Part shown: positions 17,635-25,908 of the stretch, piece by piece
How positions within the stretch are numbered: the stretch's first letter is position 1
Layout of the letters: the number at the start of each line of letters is the position of its first letter
From: Chitinophagaceae bacterium
GTDB lineage: Bacteria > Bacteroidota > Bacteroidia > Chitinophagales > Chitinophagaceae
DNA: 64,000 bases
Assembly (NCBI GenBank): GCA_016786845.1
Contig: JAEUVB010000002.1
Coordinates: forward strand, 1-64,000
Direction: 5' to 3'
Notes under the pieces: model-generated
What the model saw: the letters and a program-made list of their open reading frames with translations, nothing else
The model's database searches: none
What the model was told of the DNA's origin: nothing
Made by a program: the position numbers and the translations under genes

Positions 17635-18684
17635 TTATTTTTTTAGATACTGATCCAAATGCTGATACAATAGTTGATTGCCATCTTGTTGATAGCTTTT
17701 TAGATTGTTTCTGTATAAAGGAATTTGTTTCAGAAAGCGAGTCACGTGATTGATTTCAAATTGATCTGCTTTCATTCCATAGCCCAACTGATCTATATAA
17801 GAGGCATTCACAAATTGCTCAAACTGGTTAGGAATAGGAACAGAGTAAACGGGTTTGTGCAGATATATTGCCTCACTCAAAAAAGAATATCCGCCATTGG
17901 CCATCACGGCTTTAGCTGTTGTCAGGTCATGAATGAAACCTGCTTCGGAAAATTTTCGAAATTGACAGTTTTCATATTCTTCCTCAATATTTAAACCATA
18001 AATAATAAATGTTTGTTTGGGGCATTGTTTTAATACTTGGAGCAAGTCATTTTTTTTCATGCTGGATTGATACATCAGTACATGATTGCCCGTTTTCACT
18101 TTTGTTTTCAGTAAAGATTCGCGAATGATGGGAGGAATATAAACCGTTTTAGATTTTTGAATCGGTGGAAAAAAGAAGCTGCTGATGAAATACCGGTGAG
18201 CGCCGGGCACTTTCAACCGGACCACTTGCCGTGACAATCGGAAATTCTTTTTTTCGGCGACAGGAATGGGAATATCTAATTGTGTTCTGGCAATCACCTG
18301 CATATTGTCGATGCTCCACAATGGAATTTTAAAAAATGTAGCAAAGGCCCAGGCAAAACTTTCGAAATCGCTAATCACCAGATCAAATTGAAAGCGCTTC
18401 AACATTCGTAAGGATTGCGCCAAATTTTCCTGCAATTGCTGAGGGAGTTCTTTCAGATTTTTTTTAATTGTACCTGAAATACTGATTTGATCTTGCTTCC
18501 AGGCAAAATGAAAGCCACGAATCTGATGGACCCGTCCGGGATATTTGGACGACAATAGTTGATACACTTTATCACTGCTGACAATTTGTACATCATGTCC
18601 CAAAGACAATAAATAATCAATGACAACGGTGGCGCGAGTTGCATGTCCCATTCCTTCACTGGGAATACCATATAGTATGGTCAT
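17635..18684 (-). CDS. Glycosyltransferase family 1-like protein (MJ1255/VC2487 type)
   Basis: 349 residues. It begins MTILYGIPSEGMGHATRATV, the G-x-G-M-G-H motif of the GT-B, MurG-like nucleotide-sugar transferases of the MJ1255 group. The C-terminal domain has the donor-binding pattern VMANGGYSFLSEAIYLHKPV followed by PNQFEQFVNASYIDQLGYG, as in UDP-glycosyltransferases. The likely role is sugar transfer to a lipid or glycan at the inner face of the membrane; the substrate is unknown. The PQQ-propeller gene lies upstream on the same strand, 72 bases away. Confidence 0.8.
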   Translation of the reverse strand: MTILYGIPSEGMGHATRATVVIDYLLSLGHDVQIVSSDKVYQLLSSKYPGRVHQIRGFHFAWKQDQISISGTIKKNLKELPQQLQENLAQSLRMLKRFQFDLVISDFESFAWAFATFFKIPLWSIDNMQVIARTQLDIPIPVAEKKNFRLSRQVVRLKVPGAHRYFISSFFFPPIQKSKTVYIPPIIRESLLKTKVKTGNHVLMYQSSMKKNDLLQVLKQCPKQTFIIYGLNIEEEYENCQFRKFSEAGFIHDLTTAKAVMANGGYSFLSEAIYLHKPVYSVPIPNQFEQFVNASYIDQLGYGMKADQFEINHVTRFLKQIPLYRNNLKSYQQDGNQLLYQHLDQYLKK

Positions 18685-18756
18685 ATATCGAGATATCCTG
18701 TTGAGAACCTTCCCTTGTCAGAAAGATTCTAATTAATTAGAGGAGCTTAGCGCAAA

Positions 18757-19866
18757 TTAATAAGTACTCATTCCGCTTACACCCGGGTGAAGACCCTGCT
18801 TGATATCGTCAACCACGGGCGAACTGAGAGAGTTGGCATTGAGAAATGATTTCCATACGGTACGGCCATCACGCACATCTACACAATATAGATAACGATC
18901 GAATGAAGTAAAGTAAACATAATTGCCATAAACAGTTGGAGATGATTTTACCAAACTGGCCGCAGGATATTTCCATTTTGTAACCCCACTCACATGGTCA
19001 ATGGAATATAAGTTGAAGTCGTATGATCCGATCAGTACGGAATTAGTAAACGTATGAATATTAGGAGAAGAATGAATACGCTCGGCTGTAGTGAGTTTCC
19101 AACGGAGTAATCCGGATGTAGTATCAATACAATAGACATTGTAATCATAACTACCAGCTATACACATACCACCATAGATCATCGGAGAGGAATAAACCTT
19201 ATCTCCGGTCATATAATTCCACTTGGGAGAACCGTCTGATTGATTAATGGCATAAATGTTTTTATCCTCAGATCCATAATAGACAACGCCATTTGTAACT
19301 CGAACAGAAGAATATATGGGGCCGGATGAATTGCTCGACCAGATCATCGCGCCATTGCCATCCACAGCATGTACTTTATCGTTAAAAGCGCAATAAACTT
19401 TGCCACCCTCTACTTGAGGGGCGCTCGTTGCAGGAGTGCCGGCATCATAAGTCCAACTTGCAGCGCCCGTGGTGTCATATGTATTCAGGGTAGAAGAAGC
19501 GACATAGATTTTTCCGTCTGCTACGGCTAAAGCATTTTTTGTAATGACATTCAGACTGTAAAACTGCTCCCAGTGGATTTTACCCAAAATGACGTCTATC
19601 GAATATAAATATCCGGCGTCAGTGGCCAAATAGAGCTTCTTATTATAAAAAGCCGGTGTTCCTTCAGCGCTGCCTTTCAGGGTCACTTCCCAGTTTTTGG
19701 CACCGGTAGTCGCATTATAACTGATCAATTGATTGTTTTCCGTGGTTACAAACACTGCATTGATGCGGTCTTTAGGTAAGGGCAAGTCGCTACTCATGGT
19801 TTTATTACATGAATTCAGTGCGCCCAGAGAAAGTGCCAGTAAGCCGGCGATTAAGAGTTTTTTCAT
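18757..19866 (-). CDS. PQQ-like beta-propeller lipoprotein (BamB-like)
   Basis: 369 residues. The N-terminus MKKLLIAGLLALSLGALNSC is a lipoprotein signal with lipobox LNSC. About seven propeller blades follow, with PQQ-repeat phrases such as ATTGAKNWEVTLKG, GSPKWNYMTGDKVYSSPMI and SGLLRWKLTTAERIHSSP. It resembles BamB by fold, but membership of the BAM complex is only inferred, with bamA 1 kb away on the other strand. A perfect -7 box lies upstream. Confidence 0.85.
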   Translation of the reverse strand: MKKLLIAGLLALSLGALNSCNKTMSSDLPLPKDRINAVFVTTENNQLISYNATTGAKNWEVTLKGSAEGTPAFYNKKLYLATDAGYLYSIDVILGKIHWEQFYSLNVITKNALAVADGKIYVASSTLNTYDTTGAASWTYDAGTPATSAPQVEGGKVYCAFNDKVHAVDGNGAMIWSSNSSGPIYSSVRVTNGVVYYGSEDKNIYAINQSDGSPKWNYMTGDKVYSSPMIYGGMCIAGSYDYNVYCIDTTSGLLRWKLTTAERIHSSPNIHTFTNSVLIGSYDFNLYSIDHVSGVTKWKYPAASLVKSSPTVYGNYVYFTSFDRYLYCVDVRDGRTVWKSFLNANSLSSPVVDDIKQGLHPGVSGMSTY

Positions 19867-19891
19867 CGTATTAGATAGCTGATGTATGAAA

Positions 19892-19899
19892 CAAATATA
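19892..19899 (-). promoter_or_regulatory. -7 box TATATTTG of the PQQ lipoprotein gene
   Basis: TATATTTG on the minus strand, 25 nt before the ATG at 19866. Confidence 0.6.
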
Positions 19900-20084
19900 A
19901 AGGAAATACTTTAAGAATGAAGCAATGCCATTATAAAATATGCTTAGATGAACACACAGCCCCTTTTAGATGCTTTTGTCAAAACGATGCAGGCATGAGG
20001 GTTTTAAGGCTTGCCCAAACTGTGAAAGCTGTGTTAAATTCAAAGAAGGGCAGTATTTTAACGTGACTTAAAAAGTGATTTTTG

Positions 20085-20092
20085 TACATTTG
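20085..20092 (+). promoter_or_regulatory. -7 box TACATTTG of uppS
   Basis: Exact match, 9 nt before the ATG at 20102; this argues against the in-frame GTG at 20075, which lies upstream of the box. Confidence 0.65.
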
Positions 20093-20101
20093 TTCGCTTT
20101 G

Positions 20102-20854
20102 ATGCCCCCTATGATTGATTTAATCGATAAACAAAAATTACCCCGACATGTTGCCATTATCATGGATGGGAATGGTCGTTGGGCCAAGGAAAGGGGCAAA
20201 GATCGTCTTTTTGGCCATCAGCATGGCGTTATCAGTGTGAGAGAAGTCGTGGAGGGTTGTGCCGAAATCGGTATAGAATATTTGACCTTATATGCTTTTT
20301 CTACGGAAAATTGGAATCGCCCCGAAAGTGAAGTCAAAGGATTGATGGAATTATTGGTGGCCACGATTCGCAAAGAGGCTGAATCTCTTCACCGAAACGG
20401 CGTCAAATTGCATGTCATTGGCGATTTACAGAGTTTACCGGAAGCTTGCGTCGATGAATTGAATGAGGCCATGGCCATTACCGCAGGCAATACCACACTG
20501 AATTTAATCCTTGCATTGAGCTATAGTTCCAAATGGGAAATCGTGGATGCAGCCCGTAAAATTGCTCATAAAGTGATCACCGGTGAATTGACAGAGGCTG
20601 AAATCAATGAAGATGCGTTTAAACAGTGTTTGGCTACTGCTGAATTCCCGGATCCTGAGTTGATGATACGCACCAGCGGAGAACATCGGATCAGCAATTT
20701 CCTGTTGTTTCAATTGGCTTATGCCGAACTTTATTTTACCCATACCCATTGGCCCGATTTCAGAAAAGAAAATCTCTATGAAGCCGTGCTGAACTACCAG
20801 AACCGTGAAAGACGTTTTGGAAAAATTAGTGAACAATTAAGAAAAGAGGCCTAA
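20102..20854 (+). CDS. uppS: Isoprenyl transferase (undecaprenyl diphosphate synthase)
   Basis: 250 residues, the usual size. It elongates farnesyl diphosphate with isopentenyl diphosphate in cis to make the lipid carrier for peptidoglycan and other glycans. The catalytic motif is HVAIIMDGNGRWAKER; later motifs are LTLYAFSTENWNRP and ELMIRTSGEHRISNFLLFQ. The start is either ATG 20102 or ATG 20111; both follow the promoter box. It heads an envelope block with bamA and two skp genes. Confidence 0.96.
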   Translation: MPPMIDLIDKQKLPRHVAIIMDGNGRWAKERGKDRLFGHQHGVISVREVVEGCAEIGIEYLTLYAFSTENWNRPESEVKGLMELLVATIRKEAESLHRNGVKLHVIGDLQSLPEACVDELNEAMAITAGNTTLNLILALSYSSKWEIVDAARKIAHKVITGELTEAEINEDAFKQCLATAEFPDPELMIRTSGEHRISNFLLFQLAYAELYFTHTHWPDFRKENLYEAVLNYQNRERRFGKISEQLRKEA

Positions 20855-20937
20855 ACGCCTGTTACCTGAATATAATGACCCGAGCCGAGTGGCTGACGAT
20901 GATCAGCAAAATACATGACTTAACAGCGAAAAGATCC

Positions 20938-23571
20938 ATGAAATATAAGATTAGTATGCGATTGACCTTACAGATATTCACTTTATTGATCCTATTGACT
21001 GGTACTAAGGTTGCCTTTGCTCAAATTGGAATCAAAAGCAAAAAGGAAAAGACGAAATTTCTGAATACCTCAAACGAATATACCCTGGCGGCTATCACGG
21101 TAAGCGGTTCAAAATATCTCGATGAAGAATTGCTGATTTCAATTTCCGGGTTAAGTCAGGGAGATAAAATCAAATTACCCAACGATCCTAAAATTGCCAA
21201 GGCTATTCAAAATCTCTGGAAACAAAATCTATTCTCCAATATTGAAATCAATATCGATCGAATTCAGGAAGATAAAATTTTCCTGGATATCCATATTACA
21301 GAACGCCCGCGTTTGTCGAAGTTTAATTTTAAAGGGATTAAGGATAATGATGCCAAAGAATTGAAAGATAAGGTCGGGTTGGTCAAATCAAGGGTTGTCA
21401 CCGAGGCCACTAAACAGAATGCTTCTGAGAAAATTAAAAAGTTTTATGTCGAGAAAGGCTATACGAATGTAAAAGTGGATATTCTGGAACGCCCCGATAC
21501 TTCCTTGCTGAATACGGTAATCCTGACCCTCATCGTCGATAAGGGACAAAAAGTAAAAATTAATCAGATCAATATCTTCGGAAATGAACATGCCTCTATT
21601 TTGAAATTGAAAAAACAAATGAAGGGCAGTAAGGAAATGGCAAGAATATCGCTGTACAGTGCCAATCGTGAAAGTGTTTTTGGCGAAAACAAAAATAATT
21701 TTATCGGATACCTCAAAGGCAAAGGATTTTTATCGGTGTCCAAAACAGCTCAGTTGATTGAACCCTATGTGCGTTACAGCATCTTCTCGGCTTCAAAATT
21801 CAGTGAAAAGAAATATGAAGAGGATAAACTGGCATTGGTAGAATATTACAATTCCATTGGTTATCGCGATGCCGGCATAGAAGCGGATACCTTATATCAT
21901 GCAAAAAATGGCCATCTGAATATCGATGTGAAACTATCAGAAGGGCAGCGATATTATTTTGGCGAGTTGGACTGGAAAGGAAATACCAAGTATACCGCAG
22001 ACGAGCTCAACAAAATTGTCGGTATTAAAAAAGGTGATGTCTATAATCAGGAATTGCTCAATCAGCGAATTGGTAAAATTCCAACTCAGGATGGAGATGA
22101 TGTAGGTTCTCTTTATCTTGATGATGGATATCTGGCCTTCAATACCGATGTTGCTGAAAAATCCATCAATGGTGATACTATTAATTTTGAAATAAGAATT
22201 ACCGAAGGCGAACAATATACACTCCGTAATATCAATATAGCAGGAAACGATAAAACACATGAACATGTTATCCGTCGTGAATTAAGAACACTTCCGGGTA
22301 ACAAATTCAGTCGTGCGGATATCATTCGTTCTCAGCGCGAGATCGCCAATCTTGGCTTTTTTGATGCTGAGAAAATTGGTATTCAGCCTCAACCTCATAA
22401 TGATGGCACGGTGGATATCGATTATACCGTGACAGAAAAATCGGCTGATCAGCTTGAGCTTCAGGCCGGTTTTGGAGGCGGACTTGGGATCACAGGTACC
22501 ATTGGGGTTTCGTTCAATAATTTTGCATTAAAGAATATTGGTAAACTAAAAGAATGGGATCCGCTTCCTATGGGAGATGGTCAAAAATTGTCATTACGCG
22601 GACAGGCCAACGGGAAATGGTATAATTCAGTCAACTTTAGTTTCACAGAACCTTGGTTGGGTGGTAAAAAACCTAATTCATTTTCCATCAATTTATATCG
22701 TACTTACTTTGCAGGAAATTTTGGATCCAATGTCACCGGTCACATGACCACACTCGGAGCCGGAGCCACACTCAGCAAGCGTTTGAAATGGCCGGATGAC
22801 AATTTTGTATTGTCCTATGGATTGAACTATCAGCTTTATAATATCAATGACTATACCTTTTTCTCCGATTTCAATAATGGTGTGGCCAATAACCTTAGTT
22901 TGAAAATCAATCTGGGACGCTACTCTATCGATCAGCCATTATACCCGCGGAGTGGTTCCAATATTTCATTGAGTATTCAGTTTACTGCCCCGTATTCAAT
23001 TTTTAGTGATAAGAATTATGAAAATATATCAGCTGCTGAAAAATACAAGTGGATTGAATATCATAAATATCGCTTTACGGCAGAATGGTATCAGCGTATT
23101 AAGGGGAATTTAATTTTGAAACTCGCTACCAAACATGGTTACTTGGGTTACTACAATCCGAATTTACAATCACCATTTGAACGCTTTCAAGTGGGCGGCG
23201 ACGGATTGTCCGGTTTTACGGTCTATGGACGTGATATCATCGCGCATCGCGGATATGAAGTTTATACGAATACAGCAGGTGCCACCATCTTCAATAAGTA
23301 TACCGCAGAAATTCGTTATCCATTCTCACTCAACCCGTCTTCTACGATTTATGGATTGGCCTTTTATGAAGCAGCCAATGCCTGGGATAACTTTAAAAGC
23401 TTTAATCCATTCCAACTCAAGCGTTCAGCGGGTTTAGGTATCCGTATATTCTTACCGATGTTTGGATTACTTGGACTCGATTATGGTCTTGGGTTTGATC
23501 GACTTACGCCGGGTACGAAATTCGGGCAAGCCACTAAATTTTCATTCATGCTAGGATTCGAACCGGAATAA
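20938..23571 (+). CDS. bamA: Outer membrane protein assembly factor BamA
   Basis: 877 residues. BamA inserts beta-barrel proteins into the outer membrane. After a signal peptide (MKYKISMRLTLQIFTLLILL ... FAQ) come POTRA repeats up to about residue 500 (e.g. ITVSGSKYLDEELLISISG; INIFGNEHASILKLKKQMKG; DWKGNTKYTADELNKIVGI; INIAGNDKTHEHVIRRELRT). A 16-strand barrel follows, with GLSGFTVYGRDIIAHRGYE in the L6 region and the C-terminus SFMLGFEPE. Start choice: 20938 or 20956 give a normal signal peptide; the ATG at 20875 adds an unlikely polar tail. It follows uppS by 83 bases and probably shares its transcript. Confidence 0.95.
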   Translation: MKYKISMRLTLQIFTLLILLTGTKVAFAQIGIKSKKEKTKFLNTSNEYTLAAITVSGSKYLDEELLISISGLSQGDKIKLPNDPKIAKAIQNLWKQNLFSNIEINIDRIQEDKIFLDIHITERPRLSKFNFKGIKDNDAKELKDKVGLVKSRVVTEATKQNASEKIKKFYVEKGYTNVKVDILERPDTSLLNTVILTLIVDKGQKVKINQINIFGNEHASILKLKKQMKGSKEMARISLYSANRESVFGENKNNFIGYLKGKGFLSVSKTAQLIEPYVRYSIFSASKFSEKKYEEDKLALVEYYNSIGYRDAGIEADTLYHAKNGHLNIDVKLSEGQRYYFGELDWKGNTKYTADELNKIVGIKKGDVYNQELLNQRIGKIPTQDGDDVGSLYLDDGYLAFNTDVAEKSINGDTINFEIRITEGEQYTLRNINIAGNDKTHEHVIRRELRTLPGNKFSRADIIRSQREIANLGFFDAEKIGIQPQPHNDGTVDIDYTVTEKSADQLELQAGFGGGLGITGTIGVSFNNFALKNIGKLKEWDPLPMGDGQKLSLRGQANGKWYNSVNFSFTEPWLGGKKPNSFSINLYRTYFAGNFGSNVTGHMTTLGAGATLSKRLKWPDDNFVLSYGLNYQLYNINDYTFFSDFNNGVANNLSLKINLGRYSIDQPLYPRSGSNISLSIQFTAPYSIFSDKNYENISAAEKYKWIEYHKYRFTAEWYQRIKGNLILKLATKHGYLGYYNPNLQSPFERFQVGGDGLSGFTVYGRDIIAHRGYEVYTNTAGATIFNKYTAEIRYPFSLNPSSTIYGLAFYEAANAWDNFKSFNPFQLKRSAGLGIRIFLPMFGLLGLDYGLGFDRLTPGTKFGQATKFSFMLGFEPE

Positions 23572-23653
23572 AAATAATCAAACGTTAAAATTACTTTTCA
23601 ACATAACTTCTGCATACCGTAATTAGTCAAAACCCCAAATAAAATAAATTCAT

Positions 23654-24181
23654 ATGAAAAAGATTCTGTTGATCACCCTATTTTTAGTTGTGGCTGCCTC
23701 AGGTGCATATGCCCAACGCTATTGTGTTATTGATTCAAAATACATTCTGGAAAATCTTCCCGAGTATAAGCAGGCCCAAACCAAACTCGATGAGGTTTCC
23801 GCGCAATGGCAAAAAGAAATTGATGCCAAGTTGCAGGATGTGGATCGCATGTATAAAGCCTATCAAGCTGAACAAGTGATGCTTAGCGATGAAATGAAGA
23901 AGAAGCGTGAAGAAGAAATTATCAAAAAGGAAAAGGAAGCTAAAGAATTACAAAAGAAACGTTTTGGATTTGAAGGCGACTTGTTTAAAAAGCGCCAGGA
24001 ATTGGTCAAACCTGTTCAAGACAAGGTCTATAACGCGGTTCAGAAAATGGCTGCAGCGAAATCTTATGATGTTATTTTCGATAAATCTGCCGACCTCAGC
24101 GTCTTCTTTGTTGATTCTAAGCTCGATAAAAGCGATGATGTCCTGAAGGATTTAGGAATTACTCCTTCCGGAAAAAGATAA
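23654..24181 (+). CDS. OmpH/Skp family periplasmic chaperone (first copy)
   Basis: 175 residues. A signal peptide (MKKILLITLFLVVAASGAYA) precedes YCVIDSKYILENLPEYKQAQ, the usual opening of the OmpH family. Long Lys/Glu-rich helices (about 40-130) form the tentacles of the Skp trimer that carries unfolded outer membrane proteins to BamA. It is followed 69 bases later by a paralogue. Confidence 0.92.
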   Translation: MKKILLITLFLVVAASGAYAQRYCVIDSKYILENLPEYKQAQTKLDEVSAQWQKEIDAKLQDVDRMYKAYQAEQVMLSDEMKKKREEEIIKKEKEAKELQKKRFGFEGDLFKKRQELVKPVQDKVYNAVQKMAAAKSYDVIFDKSADLSVFFVDSKLDKSDDVLKDLGITPSGKR

Positions 24182-24211
24182 ACCACCATTTTGACCTTAT
24201 CATTAATTACT

Positions 24212-24219
24212 TATATTTG
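24212..24219 (+). promoter_or_regulatory. Promoter of the second skp gene (TTTG / TATATTTG)
   Basis: TATATTTG at 24212-24219, with TTTG of TTTTGACC at 24190-24193 as the -33 element, 18 bases between them, and the ATG at 24251. Confidence 0.65.
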
Positions 24220-24250
24220 TCACCAATAAAAAAACAAACCCCTTTTAACA

Positions 24251-24784
24251 ATGAAAAAACTGTCAATCATTCTAAGTCTGCTTGCCGTATCTGTCTTCTC
24301 TTTTGCCCAGCAGAAAATCGGATATATCAATTCAGAGGAACTGGTCCTGTCTATGCCTGAAGCTAAAAAGGCAGATGCTGAAATTTCAGCATACGCTAAA
24401 ACTTTTCAAGATCAACTGCAAGGCATGCAGAAAGAATTGGAAACTAAATACAAAGCATACGAAGCCGGTGTGAAAACCATGTCCGAAGCGATGAAGGATG
24501 TGAAGGAAAAGGAACTTCAAGATCTTCAAAATCGTATCGGTTCGACACAACAAAGTGCGGAAGAGAAAGTCGCTGCAAAGCGTCAGGAATTGCTGAAGCC
24601 GATTACTGAAAAAGCGGATGGCGCCATTCAAGCAGTAGCGAAAGAAAAAGGTTACACTTTCATTTTGGATGTATCAAGCGGTAGTCTGGTATATGCCACA
24701 CCAACAGATAATATTCTCGAAGCCGTGAAAGCTAAGTTGGGTATTAAAGATGCTCCGGCTGCTCCGAAAGCAGGTGGAAAATAA
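24251..24784 (+). CDS. OmpH/Skp family periplasmic chaperone (second copy)
   Basis: 177 residues. A signal peptide (MKKLSIILSLLAVSVFSFAQ) is followed by KIGYINSEELVLSMPEAKKA and Lys/Glu-rich helices. The C-terminal tail is Ala/Pro/Lys-rich (KDAPAAPKAGGK), which the first copy lacks. It has its own promoter as well as probable read-through from uppS-bamA-skp. Confidence 0.92.
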   Translation: MKKLSIILSLLAVSVFSFAQQKIGYINSEELVLSMPEAKKADAEISAYAKTFQDQLQGMQKELETKYKAYEAGVKTMSEAMKDVKEKELQDLQNRIGSTQQSAEEKVAAKRQELLKPITEKADGAIQAVAKEKGYTFILDVSSGSLVYATPTDNILEAVKAKLGIKDAPAAPKAGGK

Positions 24785-24805
24785 TCTCCAATCAATTCAT
24801 TATTC

Positions 24806-24835
24806 AAAAGCGGTCTGTGAAGGCCGCTTTTTTTA
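24806..24835 (+). terminator. Intrinsic terminator after the uppS-bamA-skp-skp block
   Basis: AAAGCGG and CCGCTTT arms (24807-24813 and 24824-24830) around a 10-base loop, followed by a T-run. A clear factor-independent terminator. Confidence 0.85.
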
Positions 24836-24903
24836 TTGAATTCGGTATGAACATGCTGGATCCTCAGATAGAATTTCGTTGAACCACTTTCAAAAATTGC
24901 AGT

Positions 24904-25908
24904 CTATTTCACTGAAGCATACATCATCTCGATAATCCGCACCACATCCCGTCCTTCACGGGCATTAGTCATTACCTGATCGTGACCATGAAGGGTATTG
25001 ATCACATTGGCGATGACTTTATCATGATTACTCATGCTTCCCTGATATTGGCCATAATCATTTGACTTCGCAACGATTTGAATATCCGGTAACGTAATGT
25101 CACGAATATGTTGATATTCGATCGTATTCAGGTATTGACCACCTATCTTAATAGTTCCATTTTCTGACAGAATCGTAATCGCCCCTTCCATATTCTTCTC
25201 AAAACTACAGGTAGAAAAATTGAAATTGACCAAAGCACCGGATTCGGTTTCCATAATAAAGCTACCACTGTCTTCCACTTCGGTATAGGGATGATTGAAG
25301 TTTTTGATATGACCGGTTGATTTCGTGATGGCACCGAAAAGGTAATATAAGATATCTACGAAGTGACTGAATTGAGTGAAGAGACAACCTCCGTCCTGAT
25401 CTTTTTTTCCTCGCCAATGACTTTCATTATAATAAAATTCGTTGCGGTTCCAAAAGCAATTCACATTGACCATGAAAATTCTTCCCAAACTACCTTGTTG
25501 TATCAGTTGTTTGACCGCCTGTACAGGTTCATTATATCGATTTTGTTTGACAACGAAGATGGTCCGATTATTTAGTGATGCTGCTTTAATCATTTCGTCA
25601 CAAGCCTTGCTGCTGATGGCCATTGGTTTTTCACAGACTATATGAGCAGCATGCTGAAGTCCGGTAATGGTATGGGTATGATGCAGATAATTGGGTGTAC
25701 AGACATTGAGTACATCCGGTTTTTCATGATTCAGCATTTCTTCTAATGAAGAATATTTCGTTACACCAGAGGGTAAGCTATGTCCAAAATCTTTACCCGG
25801 CACATCGCAGACTGCAGTCAATTCTGCTTCGGGATGTTGTAATATATGACGTGCGTGACGGGTACCGATATTTCCGAACCCAACAATACAAAATCGGATT
25901 TTATTCAT
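24904..25908 (-). CDS. Gfo/Idh/MocA family oxidoreductase
   Basis: 334 residues. The N-terminal Rossmann fold reads FCIVGFGNIGTRHARHI, then VCEKPMAISSKACDEMI with the catalytic-region EKP motif, and a C-terminal beta-sheet domain with DGGCLFTQFSHFVDILYYL. Family members oxidise or reduce sugars or sugar-derived compounds with NAD(P). The substrate is not evident. Its ATG overlaps the recQ stop (ATGA), so it is translated from the recQ transcript. Confidence 0.9.
   Translation of the reverse strand: MNKIRFCIVGFGNIGTRHARHILQHPEAELTAVCDVPGKDFGHSLPSGVTKYSSLEEMLNHEKPDVLNVCTPNYLHHTHTITGLQHAAHIVCEKPMAISSKACDEMIKAASLNNRTIFVVKQNRYNEPVQAVKQLIQQGSLGRIFMVNVNCFWNRNEFYYNESHWRGKKDQDGGCLFTQFSHFVDILYYLFGAITKSTGHIKNFNHPYTEVEDSGSFIMETESGALVNFNFSTCSFEKNMEGAITILSENGTIKIGGQYLNTIEYQHIRDITLPDIQIVAKSNDYGQYQGSMSNHDKVIANVINTLHGHDQVMTNAREGRDVVRIIEMMYASVK

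Noticed and set aside
20075..20101. GTG start for uppS
   Set aside because: It lies upstream of the TACATTTG promoter box; the ATG at 20102 is preferred.
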